Of a stretch of DNA of 64,000 nt, positions 34,349 through 42,924 are shown piece by piece. The translations under genes and the position numbers were made by a program. The notes beneath the pieces were generated by a model, which was not told the DNA's origin, made no database searches, and worked only from the letters and a program-made list of their open reading frames with translations. Source of the stretch: Chromatiaceae bacterium (lineage in GTDB: Bacteria > Pseudomonadota > Gammaproteobacteria > Chromatiales > Chromatiaceae). Positions within the stretch are counted from its first letter, which is position 1; each line of letters starts with the position of its first letter. The DNA is taken from positions 1-64,000 of the forward strand of contig JALWWO010000022.1 in the NCBI GenBank assembly GCA_027078745.1. The letters are read 5' to 3'.

Positions 34349-36172
34349 GTGATCGAAAAACTACGCAATATCGCCATCATCGCCCATGTGGATCACGGCA
34401 AGACCACGTTGGTGGACAAGCTGTTAGAGCAGTCCGGTACCTTGGGGGAACGCTTCGGGCCGGTGGAGCGGGTCATGGATTCCAACGAACTGGAGCGGGA
34501 ACGAGGCATCACCATTCTGGCCAAGAACACGGCGATCCGCTGGCGGGACTATCGCATCAATATCGTGGACACCCCAGGCCATGCGGATTTCGGGGGGGAA
34601 GTGGAGCGGGTGCTCTCCATGGTGGATTCCGTGCTCCTGCTGGTGGATGCCCAGGAAGGTCCCATGCCCCAAACCCGATTCGTCACCCAGAAGGCCTTCC
34701 GCCACGGACTCAAGCCCATTTTGGTGGTCAACAAGATCGACAAGCCCGGGGCGCGTCCGGACTGGGTCATCGATCAGGTGTTCGACCTCTTCGACCGCCT
34801 GGGGGCCACCGATGAACAGTTGGATTTTCCCATCCTCTACGCCTCTGCCCTGCACGGCTATGCGACGCGGGAAGATACGGTGCGCAGCGGCGACATGACC
34901 CCCTTGTTCGAAACCATCGTAAGCCATTGCCCCGCGCCGGCGGTGGATCCGAACGGCCCCTTTCAGATGCAAGTTTCCACCCTGGACTACAACCCCTTCG
35001 TGGGGGCCATCGCCATCGGCCGCGTTCAGCGGGGTACCCTCCGGCCCAACGCGCCCCTGGTGTTGGTCAAGGCTGACGGCACCCAACGGCGAGCCAAGGC
35101 TGGCTTGATCTACGGCTATTTAGGGTTGCAGCGCCGCGAAGTGGAGCAGGCCCAGGCGGGGGACATCGTGGCCCTCAGCGGCATCGAGGCCCCCAATGTG
35201 TCCGATACCCTGTGCGACCCGGACCAGGTGGAACCCCTGCCCCCGCTTCAGGTGGATGAACCTACGGTCAGTATGACCTTCCAAGTGAACACCTCCCCCT
35301 TCGCCGGCCGGGAGGGCCGTTATCTCACCTCCCGCCAGCTCCGAGAGCGCCTGGAGCGGGAGTGCCTCCACAATGTGGCCTTGCGGGTGGAATTCGGGGA
35401 AGATCCCGAGAAATTCCGGGTTTCCGGACGGGGAGAACTGCATTTGGCCATCCTGCTGGAAAACATGCGTCGGGAAGGCTATGAACTGGCGGTCTCCCGC
35501 CCCGAAGTGATCTTTCGGGAAATCGATGGAATGCGGTGCGAACCCTATGAGCAACTCAGCGTGGATGTGGAGGAATCCCATCAAGGTGCGGTGATGCAGG
35601 CCCTCGGGGAGCGCAAGGGGGTGCTCAAGAACATGATGCCCGACGGGCGGGGGCGGGTGCGCTTGGATTACGAGATCCCCGCTCGGGGGCTCATCGGCTT
35701 TCAGAACGAATTCCTGACCCTGACCTCGGGCACCGGCCTGAAATACCATGTGTTCGATCATTACGGCCCGGCGACTCCGGGGGACATCGCCCCCAGGCGC
35801 AACGGGGTGCTCATCTCCAACAGCCAGGGGAAGACCTTGGGCTATGCCTTGTTCAACCTACAGGAGCGGGGGCGCTTGTTCGTGGGGCCCGGGGAAGAAG
35901 TCTATGAAGGGCAGATCATCGGCATTCACAGCCGCAGCAATGATCTCACGGTGAACCCACTGAAAGCCAAACAGCTGACCAACATTCGAGCGGCGGGTTC
36001 GGACGAGAACATTTTGTTAACGCCTCCCATCCGGTTTAGTTTGGAACAGGCTTTGGAATTCATCGAAGAAGAGGAATTGGTAGAGATCACGCCCCAAGCG
36101 ATCCGCCTGCGCAAGCGCTTTCTCAAGGAGCACGAGCGGAAGCGAGCGGGGCGGCGGAAGGCAGGCAACTGA
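34349..36172 (+). CDS. typA: Ribosome-associated GTPase TypA/BipA
   Basis: 607 residues starting with GTG at 34349, giving [20 protein letters not shown] as in E. coli TypA. G motifs are [10 protein letters not shown] (G1), the RGIT switch I threonine in [28 protein letters not shown] (G3) and [14 protein letters not shown] (G4). EF-G-like domains III and V and the unique C-terminal domain follow ([20 protein letters not shown]). It helps 50S subunit assembly and growth at low temperature or under stress. cysZ starts within the stop region. Confidence 0.97.
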   Translation: MIEKLRNIAIIAHVDHGKTTLVDKLLEQSGTLGERFGPVERVMDSNELERERGITILAKNTAIRWRDYRINIVDTPGHADFGGEVERVLSMVDSVLLLVDAQEGPMPQTRFVTQKAFRHGLKPILVVNKIDKPGARPDWVIDQVFDLFDRLGATDEQLDFPILYASALHGYATREDTVRSGDMTPLFETIVSHCPAPAVDPNGPFQMQVSTLDYNPFVGAIAIGRVQRGTLRPNAPLVLVKADGTQRRAKAGLIYGYLGLQRREVEQAQAGDIVALSGIEAPNVSDTLCDPDQVEPLPPLQVDEPTVSMTFQVNTSPFAGREGRYLTSRQLRERLERECLHNVALRVEFGEDPEKFRVSGRGELHLAILLENMRREGYELAVSRPEVIFREIDGMRCEPYEQLSVDVEESHQGAVMQALGERKGVLKNMMPDGRGRVRLDYEIPARGLIGFQNEFLTLTSGTGLKYHVFDHYGPATPGDIAPRRNGVLISNSQGKTLGYALFNLQERGRLFVGPGEEVYEGQIIGIHSRSNDLTVNPLKAKQLTNIRAAGSDENILLTPPIRFSLEQALEFIEEEELVEITPQAIRLRKRFLKEHERKRAGRRKAGN

Positions 36173-36921
36173 TGGGCCTGCCAGGCTCCGGCCCGAGTTA
36201 TCTGTTGCGCGGGATGGGTTTGATCGCCCGTCCTGGCTTGCGGCGCTTCGTGCTGATCCCCCTGCTCATCAACAGCTTGTTGTTCTCGGCAGCCTTCTTC
36301 TTTGCCCTGAATCGGATCGAAGATTGGATCGCTTGGATCGAACAGCAGCTCTCCCTGCCGGAAGCATTGAGCTGGCTGCAAACCCTGCTGGAATGGGTGC
36401 TCTGGCCCCTGTTCCTGGCGCTGCTCCTGCTCCTAGTAATCTATAGCTTCACCCTGGTGGCGAACCTCATCGCCGCCCCGTTCAACAGTCTGCTCGCCGA
36501 ACGGGTGGAAGCGCTGCTCCAGGGTCGTTCCCCAACGGGGAGCCTGAGCCAGGCTTTTTGGTCCTGGATACCCGGGCTCTTCGGAGAACTCCGCAAGCTG
36601 TTCTACCTGCTCTTCTGGTCAGCATTCTTCCTGATCCTGTCCCTTCTGCTACCTTTGGTGGGCTCCTTGTTCTGGTTCGCCTTCAGCGCCTGGATGATGG
36701 CCTTGCAGTATCTGGACGTTCCCATGAGCAATCACGGATTGCAGTTTCGGGAGATACGCCAGCGGCTGCGCCAACGTCCTTGGCTCGTCCTGAGCTTCGG
36801 CGCTGGAGTGCTGGTGCTCAGCCTGGTGCCTCTCCTGAACTTCCTCACCATGCCCAGCGCGGTGGCCGGCGCCACGGCGCTTTGGGTGGATCACTGGGAT
36901 GCCGAAAGCCAGAGGACCTGA
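36172..36921 (+). CDS. cysZ: CysZ-like sulfate uptake membrane protein (EI24/CysZ family)
   Basis: 249 residues with the CysZ pattern. PSYLLRGMGLIARPGLRRFV at the N-terminus is followed by membrane helices near residues 22-45, 65-100, 135-165 and 200-230. FTLVANLIAAPFNSLLAERV near residue 95 is the family core, and YLDVPMSNHGLQFREIRQRL near residue 180 is also conserved. CysZ brings sulfate into the cell for cysteine synthesis. It overlaps the typA stop by 1 nt. The last 31 nt overlap the convergent sugar phosphorylase gene. Confidence 0.9.
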   Translation: MGLPGSGPSYLLRGMGLIARPGLRRFVLIPLLINSLLFSAAFFFALNRIEDWIAWIEQQLSLPEALSWLQTLLEWVLWPLFLALLLLLVIYSFTLVANLIAAPFNSLLAERVEALLQGRSPTGSLSQAFWSWIPGLFGELRKLFYLLFWSAFFLILSLLLPLVGSLFWFAFSAWMMALQYLDVPMSNHGLQFREIRQRLRQRPWLVLSFGAGVLVLSLVPLLNFLTMPSAVAGATALWVDHWDAESQRT

Positions 36922-38639
36922 TAGGGGGTGAGCCGAAGTTCTCCCAGGGTCTCTCCGGCCGCATCCCAGTGTTGGATCAGTTCGTGCCAGTTCGCTCGCC
37001 CAAAGTCTTCTCCGAAGGAGGCGGTGGCGATTTCCTGGGGCTCTGGGCTGAGGTTAGCCAGGACGAGAATGCGTTGATTCCGATCCGGTGCCCACCGCCA
37101 GAAGCCGAAGAACTGAGGGGGGAGCGGTAGCACCTGCTGTCCCCCATCTGGATGGAAGGCCGGTTGCAGCGCCCGCAGGCGCAGCAGGCGCACGAGCTCT
37201 GGCAAGATCCGGTTCGCCGGCCGGTGCGGATCCGCCAGCAGCCCTTCCAATTCCTGCTCATTCCACTTGCGCCGGTTGAGGGTTCGGGGCTGTCCGGTCT
37301 GTTCGAATCCCGCCAACCAGTTGGGAGCACCGATCAGGCTGTTGAAGTAGAAGCCCGGGATACCCTGCAAACTCATCATCAGGATCTGGGAGCAGAGAAA
37401 GCGGGCCACGCCCAAATTGCTGCCCGGTTGCCCGGGAAAGCCCAGGGCATCGAAATAGCTGATGTTGATTTCATAGGGGGCTTGGGTACCGTCGGGCTTC
37501 GCCCGATAGGACACTTGCCCGCCCTTGTGCTGCATGGCGGCGATGAATGCTTCCAGCTCCTCTTCCGGCAGCAGCCCTTCTAGGGGCCGTACCCCCACCC
37601 CATCATGGGAAGCGGTGAAGTTGAAATAGGTGCAGCCCGGCGGTGGGGGCGTCAGTTCCGCTGCCCAGCGCTGGAGATAGCGCCCATCGCCGGTTTCCAG
37701 GGCGTGGAGCAGCAGGGGGGGCAAGCTGAACTGATAGACCATATGGGCTTCCTGCCCGTCCCCGAAGTACCGAATGTTCTCGGCATGGGGCACATTGGTT
37801 TCCGTCAGCAGGCGCACCTGGGGAGCGAGGAGTTCCAGCACATCCCGCAGCAATCGCACGATCTCATGGGTTTGGGGCCGGTGGATGCAGTCCGTGCCCG
37901 GCTCCTTCCACAAATAGGCGATGGCATCCAGGCGGATCACCCGCGCGCCCTGCTGCACATAGAAGAGCAGCAGATCGAGGAATTCGAAGAGTACATCGGG
38001 ATTGCGGAAATTCAGGTCGATCTGATCATGGCTGAAGGTGGCCCAGACCAAGCGCTCTCCATAGGGGGTCTGCACCGGCCTTTCTAAGGGCTGGGGACGG
38101 GGGCGGACCACCTGGCTCAGATCCATGTCCGGCGAGATCTCGATGAAGAAATCCCGCTCGGGCGCCAAGCCGTTGGAATAGTTGCGGAACCAGTTGCTCT
38201 TGGCGGAAACATGGTTGATGACCAGATCCACCATGAGCCGATAGCGCTCCCCCAGCGCCCGGATCTCCCGCCAGGAACCCAGCCGTTTATTCACCCGCCG
38301 ATAGTCGATGACTGCGAAGCCGTCGTCAGAGCTGAAGGGGAAGAAAGGCAGCACATGCACCGTGGAAATGGCATCCCCCAGATGCTGTTCTACAAAGCGG
38401 TGCAAAGTGCGCAAAGGGGGCTCGTCCTCGCGGCTGACCATATCCCCATAGGTGATGAGCACCGCATCCCGTTGATCCCAGTCATCGATGGGATGGCGGG
38501 TGAGATGTTCCAGACCATAGCGCAGCACGAGCAGTTCGAATCGGCTGAGCAGCCGAGGGACTGCGGATTTTCCATAGAGCCGTTCAAATCGGGCGCTGAG
38601 ACGGTCGAAAACCGCGCGATCCAAAATCCACATGATCAT
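36891..38639 (-). CDS. GH13 sugar phosphorylase (sucrose / glucosylglycerate phosphorylase type)
   Basis: 582 residues of the GH13_18 fold; the ATG at 38633 (MWILDRAVFDRL) is equally possible. Residues VHVLPFFPFSSDDGFAVIDY near 98 match the sucrose phosphorylase active-site loop. The catalytic nucleophile lies in VIRLDAIAYLWKEPGT near 240, the acid/base Glu in LLTETNVPHAENIRYFG near 282, and the third Asp in NFTASHDGVGVRPLEG near 347. No signal peptide is seen, so the enzyme is cytosolic. Phosphorylases of this group split glucosides with phosphate; members next to a solute synthase often act on glucosylglycerate. The gene overlaps the GT4 gene upstream by 4 nt. Confidence 0.9.
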   Translation of the reverse strand: MIMWILDRAVFDRLSARFERLYGKSAVPRLLSRFELLVLRYGLEHLTRHPIDDWDQRDAVLITYGDMVSREDEPPLRTLHRFVEQHLGDAISTVHVLPFFPFSSDDGFAVIDYRRVNKRLGSWREIRALGERYRLMVDLVINHVSAKSNWFRNYSNGLAPERDFFIEISPDMDLSQVVRPRPQPLERPVQTPYGERLVWATFSHDQIDLNFRNPDVLFEFLDLLLFYVQQGARVIRLDAIAYLWKEPGTDCIHRPQTHEIVRLLRDVLELLAPQVRLLTETNVPHAENIRYFGDGQEAHMVYQFSLPPLLLHALETGDGRYLQRWAAELTPPPPGCTYFNFTASHDGVGVRPLEGLLPEEELEAFIAAMQHKGGQVSYRAKPDGTQAPYEINISYFDALGFPGQPGSNLGVARFLCSQILMMSLQGIPGFYFNSLIGAPNWLAGFEQTGQPRTLNRRKWNEQELEGLLADPHRPANRILPELVRLLRLRALQPAFHPDGGQQVLPLPPQFFGFWRWAPDRNQRILVLANLSPEPQEIATASFGEDFGRANWHELIQHWDAAGETLGELRLTPYQVLWLSASQ

Positions 38640-39907
38640 TCCGAAAGGTTACGAAGGTTTTGAATCAAAAGCCGCAAGCTCTTTTCGAGCACCCTGTAGC
38701 TGAAATAGCGCTGAGCCACCTGATAATTTTGCTCCACCAATTCAGCTCGATATGCCCCATCGTCCAGCAGGCGGCGGGTTTCCGCGACGACCTGCCGGTC
38801 AATGAAGCCGTCCAGGGAAGGCAATCGGATGCCCTTGGATTCGATGTCCCGGATGTAGACGGGATAGCGGCCCACCACCACCGGCTTGCGGAAATAGATG
38901 GCTTCCAACAGGGCGTTGCCGAACCCCTCCCGCAAGCTCGGGAAGGTGACCAGGTCTGCATGGGGATAAAGGTCGTTGAGCACATAGACCTTCTGTCCCT
39001 CACTGTTGATTTGACGCCGTTCAGCGACTCGACTTCCGAAGAAGGAAAGGGGTACGCCTTCATCTTGGGCCAGATCTCGGATCTGTCGGCAATACTCCAA
39101 ACCCTCATCCCCTGCCGGATGAGAGATCACCAGCTTGCAGCGGGGATCGCGCAAGCGCCGGATCAGATGAATGGCTTGTTCGATACCCTTGCGGGGAATC
39201 ACGCGGGTGGGTTGCAGAATGAGCAGATCCCCTGGGGCTAAACCGATCTGTTCCCGCACGTCCGCCGCATATTCGTCCGGCTGCGGCGGGGGATTGTCGA
39301 AATCCAGCACATTGGGAATCAACAGGCTGGACACCCCTTTGCGCCAGCTCAGCTGTTCCCAAGCGGCCTGGTTGATGACCACATGTTGGAGATTGGGCAC
39401 CCGCGGGGGAAAGGCCATCTCCAGGTAGTCCTCCACGGCGGAGATCTGAAAGCGCCGCCGCTCCCAGTAGAAATCATGGTGATGGGCGATGGCGGGCATC
39501 TGGGTTTCCAACAAAAACTCCGTGATGGCCACGCCCAAGGGGATGTGCATGGGAATGGTCAAGGCGTTCTGGACGATGAGCAGATCCAGATCAAAGCGAT
39601 CCCGAAAATCGTAGAGGGTTTCCTTGAGGTAATCGCTCAGGGCGCGGATGCGGCGGCTCACCGCCGGGGAACGCTTGGTATGCCCCCAGATGCGGTCGTT
39701 GATCCAGCGATTTTCCGGATGGCCGAAGAAGGCTTCGGGGATACATAGGCTGGTTTTAGGATCCCGATCCAACAATCCACCGTACCAGAAGTTTACATGC
39801 TGGTCGCTCTCCCAGAGTACTTCCGCCCATTTCGCCGCTTCCAGGGAAACCCCATCGGTGCCGGCGAAACGGGTGGATACGAAACCGATGTTAGCAGGCG
39901 TTTTCAT
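38636..39907 (-). CDS. Glycosyltransferase family 4, probable mannosylglucosylglycerate synthase-like
   Basis: 423 residues. It begins with NIGFVSTRFAGTDGVSLEAA and then AKWAEVLWESDQHVNFWYGG. This opening, to my memory, marks the MggA-type enzymes that transfer mannose to glucosylglycerate in the compatible-solute route, and similar trehalose-related GT4 proteins. The C-terminal donor site reads VTFPSLREGFGNALLEAIYF (EX7E). It overlaps the phosphorylase gene by 4 nt, so they are one unit. Together they could make or recycle a glycosylglycerate osmolyte. The exact donor and acceptor are inferred. Confidence 0.72.
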   Translation of the reverse strand: MKTPANIGFVSTRFAGTDGVSLEAAKWAEVLWESDQHVNFWYGGLLDRDPKTSLCIPEAFFGHPENRWINDRIWGHTKRSPAVSRRIRALSDYLKETLYDFRDRFDLDLLIVQNALTIPMHIPLGVAITEFLLETQMPAIAHHHDFYWERRRFQISAVEDYLEMAFPPRVPNLQHVVINQAAWEQLSWRKGVSSLLIPNVLDFDNPPPQPDEYAADVREQIGLAPGDLLILQPTRVIPRKGIEQAIHLIRRLRDPRCKLVISHPAGDEGLEYCRQIRDLAQDEGVPLSFFGSRVAERRQINSEGQKVYVLNDLYPHADLVTFPSLREGFGNALLEAIYFRKPVVVGRYPVYIRDIESKGIRLPSLDGFIDRQVVAETRRLLDDGAYRAELVEQNYQVAQRYFSYRVLEKSLRLLIQNLRNLSE

Positions 39908-40126
39908 GCTTCATTGTTCTTGTTGCTAGTAAGAAACTACCCTCTGTGTGGCCGCTATTTTTCCCTCATCCTCCTTGATTTTATATTTCCTGCATGAGCC
40001 GATCTATCTAGATGAAGTCTCGATCGCTTGTAGATCGCCTATAACTAGCCTTCCCATTCTCCCAGACTGTTCTGGCGGGTTCGGTTCGGATAGCAGCATG
40101 ATCTTCTCCCGGCAGGCGATCAATTG

Positions 40127-40386
40127 TTATGCGGCTGATTCTTGCTCTATATCCCAATCGGGGAAAAGCAGAACAGCTGGATGACATTTAGTGCCCTAGC
40201 TAATACTTTGGCTCGCTCAACACCCAACTGAACTCTATTATGTTCAATCACTGAAATAGTAGACTGGGGAATCCCGGTAAGATTAGCCAACTCATTTTGG
40301 CTAAGCCCTTGAAGCTCACAAATAATTTTTACAGACTCCCCCACAGAAACCTTTACCGTTCTTGTAGCCTTTTCATAGGCTTTCAT
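40127..40386 (-). pseudogene. higA: HigA-type antitoxin, XRE family, with a one-base frameshift near its end
   Basis: Starts at the ATG at 40386 (MKAYEKATRTVKVSVGESV) and holds a helix-turn-helix, GLSQNELANLTGIPQSTISV. The frame as sequenced leaves the family pattern after LARALN and stops at 40147 with an odd tail. In the next frame, CHPAVLLFPDWDIEQESAA runs to a stop at 40127 and is the expected end. Adding one A to the AAA at 40187-40189 (coding GCACTAAATGT to GCACTAAAATGT) restores LARALKCHPAVLLFPDWD. Antitoxins of this type bind and neutralise the upstream toxin and repress the operon. The DNA-binding part is intact; the tail may be lost. A sequencing error in the A run is also possible. 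Confidence 0.85.
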
Positions 40387-40387
40387 G

Positions 40388-40669
40388 TTACTTCCTCCGA
40401 TAATCATCGGGTGTAATGCTTCCCGCCTGAACCAGAACTTTGTCGCCTTCTATTTTGTAGATCGCCCGATATTGCATATTGAGTCTCGAAGAGCGGTATC
40501 CTTTCCATTTTCCAGAGAGGGCTTCATCCTTGAAACCCTTGATTCTTCTGAGACCCTGAGGCCAAGATATAGCTACAATGTCCTTCCATTTCTCATATCG
40601 TTTAAGCACCTCGATGGGGGCAGCCTTAAGGCTTCTAGCGACTCGTCTGTGTTCGTAGATCGTCCACAT
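40388..40669 (-). CDS. higB: RelE/ParE-superfamily toxin (HigB-like)
   Basis: 93 residues, complete, with the RelE fold pattern: MWTIYEHRRVARSLKAAP, DIVAISWPQGLRRIKGFKDE, LSGKWKGYRSSRLNMQYRAI and YKIEGDKVLVQAGSITPDDY. Basic residues around RSSRLNMQYR suit an mRNA-cleaving or ribosome-bound toxin. The gene precedes its antitoxin by one base, the HigBA order. The start codon lies inside a perfect operator-like palindrome. If the downstream antitoxin is truly frameshifted, the toxin is probably kept silent, or the partner still binds through its first 60 residues. Confidence 0.9.
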   Translation of the reverse strand: MWTIYEHRRVARSLKAAPIEVLKRYEKWKDIVAISWPQGLRRIKGFKDEALSGKWKGYRSSRLNMQYRAIYKIEGDKVLVQAGSITPDDYRRK

Positions 40670-40703
40670 ACCATAAATAATATAGTTATTTTTGGTATGT
40701 CAA
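40667..40703 (-). promoter_or_regulatory. Promoter and palindromic operator of the higBA pair
   Basis: Two 14-bp arms, 40667-40680 and 40686-40699, are inverted repeats with 13 of 14 matches around a 5-bp centre; the outer ends read CATACCA and TGGTATG. The minus-strand -35 box TTGACA (40698-40703) is perfect. TATTAT at 40677-40682 is a good -10, but 15 nt apart. The operator thus covers both boxes and the toxin start codon. Autoregulation by the HTH antitoxin is the obvious reading. Transcription would begin at or next to the ATG, making a leaderless or near-leaderless message. Confidence 0.8.
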
Positions 40704-40719
40704 GACGCACCTCGACCTA

Positions 40720-40902
40720 TTACCGCATAATAAGAGAATTTGCCTTGCCCATCGACATCTCCTGGAGTTCTTGGGCGCTCTGATGGCGGTCTTTGGCCCG
40801 AAACCCCAGGCCAAAGCCGCCGCTATCCAACAGGGCTTCGATGCGGTACTCGTGCAGTTCATAGCCCAGGGGCAGGGCGTTGAGATGGGTTTGACTGGTC
40901 AT
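40720..40902 (-). pseudogene. Ser/Thr protein kinase remnant with the catalytic core deleted
   Basis: The 60-residue frame starts MTSQTHLNALPLGYELHEYRI and the beginning of a glycine loop (EALLDSGGFGLG), as bacterial Hanks kinases do. It jumps at once to FRAKDRHQSAQELQEMSMGK, which is the C-terminal edge of a kinase domain (subdomain XI, the DRPQ-type Arg). About 230 residues with the catalytic Lys, HRD and DFG motifs are missing. An internal deletion is the simplest explanation. The remnant ends in a stop at 40720, just before the toxin promoter. It is probably not functional. Confidence 0.75.
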
Positions 40903-40927
40903 GATCTGCTGCCTCTACCGATGGTTG

Positions 40928-41391
40928 TCAGTACACCCAGAGGTCTGCAGGGTAGTTGTCGTCCTCTCCCAGATCGTTCCGGCGGCCTTGGGCTTCCATG
41001 GCTTCCAACCATTGCTGGGGGGGGTCGCGTTGGCAAAAGCGGCTTCCATCTCCCTTTCCAGCACGGTTTCCCAAAAACCCTCGGTGCAGAGCAAGAAGGC
41101 ATCCCCTGAGGCGATTTGGATCTGCTTCCGCACCCGGAAGCGGTTCGGCTTGCCATCGCCCAGATTGGCCAACAGCCGGTTGCGGTCCGGGTGGTTTCGG
41201 ATTTCGTCCGCTGTGATCTCTCCGGCGGCAAGCAGCATCTGCGGTACGCTGTGATCCTTGGTCTGCTCCAGAATCCGACCCTGCCGGAAAAAATACAAGC
41301 GCGAATCCCCCACATGCCCCCAGACCGCCTGATGACCGCGAGCCAGCAGCATGACCGCGAAAGCCGCTGGCCGAGCGGGATGCTGTGCCAC
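40928..41391 (-). pseudogene. PP2C-type phosphatase remnant (N-terminus missing, frameshifted)
   Basis: One frame gives GHQAVWGHVGDSRLYFFRQG, KDHSVPQMLLAAGEITADEI and SGDAFLLCTEGFWETVLERE, which are clear PP2C motifs. The first motif (DGMGGH) is absent. In CTEGFWE the usual metal-binding Asp of the DG pair is Glu. After NATPP the frame breaks. The proper end PPQQWLEAMEAQGRRNDLGE followed by DDNYPADLWVY lies in the neighbouring frame and stops at 40928. The break coincides with a run of eight C (coding strand, 41017-41024). The protein would lack essential parts and is almost surely dead. Confidence 0.75.
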
Positions 41392-41642
41392 TGGCGGCCG
41401 ACCTGTTGATGTTCCACAACAGCACTGTCAGCAGCAACAGCCGGAGACCTGGCTTGCGCGGACTGGGCTGCGATGGCATGAAGAGGGTCAGGGCGGTGGT
41501 GTTGTCCTGGTTTGGAATCTGTCGATCTTCCACCGCATCGCAGCGCTGTTGCGCGGCTTCCTGGGCGGTGGTCGCCGCCCCCAGCAGTCGGATTTCCCCC
41601 TCCGTCAGGCTGTGGATGCCGTCGCTGGCCAGCAAAATGGGT
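41392..41642 (-). pseudogene. C-terminal remnant of a second PP2C-type phosphatase
   Basis: Directly after the LRR stop, without an ATG of its own (a TTG at 41635 is possible), the frame reads ILLASDGIHSLTEGEIRLLG and later CDAVEDRQIPNQDNTTALTL. This is the last third of a PP2C domain with its DG and DN metal residues. A basic stretch and one hydrophobic segment (PRKPGLRLLLLTVLLWNI) follow before the similarity ends. The first two thirds of the domain are missing and the LRR gene sits exactly where they should be. That points to a recombination junction near 41640. Confidence 0.7.
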
Positions 41643-42911
41643 TCAGCGTTGGTCGTTCAATTGTTCCCGAAGCCTTTGTTGCACCGCAGCAGGCAGAGAG
41701 CGAATACTGTCCGGCAGTCGGCGGAGTCGATTCTTGCGAAGATCAACCCTATCAGGGTTCAGCTTGCTGAGCCTCCCGATGCTGTCCGGCAGTTCGGTGA
41801 GTTGATTCCCGTAAACCCAAAGCTCCTTTAGATTCCTGAGCTGGCCGATGCTGTCCGGCAGTTCGGTGAGTTGGTTAGAGGAAACAAAAAGCACCTCCAG
41901 ATTGCTGAGCTGACCGATACTCGCCGGCAGTTCGGTGAGCTGATTCCCGTAAACCCAAAGCGCCTTTAGATTCCTGAGCTGGCCGATGCTGTCCGGCAAT
42001 TGGGTGAGTTGATTCTCGTAAACCCAAAGCGCCTTCAGGTTGATGAGTTTGCCGATCTCGGGCGGCAGCTCGGTCAGTTGGTTGAAAGCTAGGTGAAGCC
42101 CTTCCAGATTTTCGAGCTGGCCGATGGTCGCCGGCAGTTTGGTGAGTTGATTCTCGGAAACATAAAGGCGATTCAGATTCCTGAGCCGGCCGATCCAATC
42201 CGGCAGTTCGGTGAGTGGATTGTTGGAGACATAAAGCTCCTTTAGATTCCTGAGCTGTCCGGTGCTCGCTGGCAGTTCAGTGAGTTGGTTCTCGTAAACC
42301 CAAAGCACCTTCAAATCCCTGAGCCGGCCGACGCTGTCTGGCAATTGGGTGAGTTGATTGTTGTAAACCCAAAGCACCTTCAGATTCCTGAGCTGGCCGA
42401 TCCAATCCGGCAGTTCGGTGAGTTGATTAAAGGAAACATTCAGCTTCTCTAAGTTTGTGAGCCTCCCGATGCTGTCCGGCAGTTCGGTGAGAGGATTATT
42501 GTAAACACTGAGGATCTCTAAGTTACTGAGCTGGCCGATGGTCGCCGGCAAGGATGTTAGCCCTAGCCCCGATAGATCCAGCTCTTCCAGAGCGGCCAAT
42601 TGTTGCAGGTCTCGGGGCACGCGGCTTTCGGGAATGTCATGAGCCTCCGCCCAGGCGATGAGCTGCTTCAGCCCTTGTTCTTGTTCCGGTATCAGCGGTG
42701 GCTTCTGTCGATCGACGGCAAGCCATAGGGAGGCTACGGCGATCAGGAGGACCGCCAAGGCGGTGGACCAGCGTTGCCAAAAAGGCGGGTTCGGAGCGGA
42801 TTCCGGCGTTTCTTCTTTTCGATCGGGTTCTGCCCTCGTCTTGCCCATCAACCGGTCCTGAAAGGCTCGGGCGATTTGGGGGCGATCTTGGCCCGAAGAC
42901 CCCGGCCCCAA
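41643..42911 (-). CDS. LRR protein with a membrane segment and a leftover kinase tail
   Basis: 422 residues. The first 40 residues (GQDRPQIARAFQDRLMGKTR) match the C-terminal end of a Ser/Thr kinase domain, not a normal start; the same tail occurs in the remnant at 40.8 kb. A membrane segment follows (WSTALAVLLIAVASLWLAV, residues 49-67), then about 13 leucine-rich repeats of 23 residues (LPDSIGQLRNLKELWVYGNQ). The frame is open and the repeats are well kept. The parent was probably a kinase-TM-LRR receptor whose catalytic domain was lost. The frame has no good ribosome binding site at 42911, so expression is doubtful. Confidence 0.75.
   Translation of the reverse strand: MGPGSSGQDRPQIARAFQDRLMGKTRAEPDRKEETPESAPNPPFWQRWSTALAVLLIAVASLWLAVDRQKPPLIPEQEQGLKQLIAWAEAHDIPESRVPRDLQQLAALEELDLSGLGLTSLPATIGQLSNLEILSVYNNPLTELPDSIGRLTNLEKLNVSFNQLTELPDWIGQLRNLKVLWVYNNQLTQLPDSVGRLRDLKVLWVYENQLTELPASTGQLRNLKELYVSNNPLTELPDWIGRLRNLNRLYVSENQLTKLPATIGQLENLEGLHLAFNQLTELPPEIGKLINLKALWVYENQLTQLPDSIGQLRNLKALWVYGNQLTELPASIGQLSNLEVLFVSSNQLTELPDSIGQLRNLKELWVYGNQLTELPDSIGRLSKLNPDRVDLRKNRLRRLPDSIRSLPAAVQQRLREQLNDQR
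41760..42570 (-). repeat. 69-bp repeats of the LRR array
   Basis: The DNA of the LRR array is itself repetitive, with about 12 units of 69 bp. Plus-strand blocks such as GTCCGGCAGTTCGGTGAG and ATTCCCGTAAACCCAAAG recur almost unchanged at multiples of 69 bp (for example near 41789, 41858, 41927). Near-identical units like these favour gain and loss by recombination. Confidence 0.85.
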
Positions 42912-42924
42912 TCCATCGCTTTGA

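Noticed and set aside
39908-40126. AT-richer gap upstream of the GT4 gene
   Set aside because: It holds a TATAAA-like box on the minus strand, but no convincing -35 box, RNA fold or gene; nothing could be supported.
41760-42570. Regular repeats that could look like a CRISPR array
   Set aside because: The period is 69 bp, the units are in frame, and they encode leucine-rich repeats; there are no unique spacers between fixed repeats.
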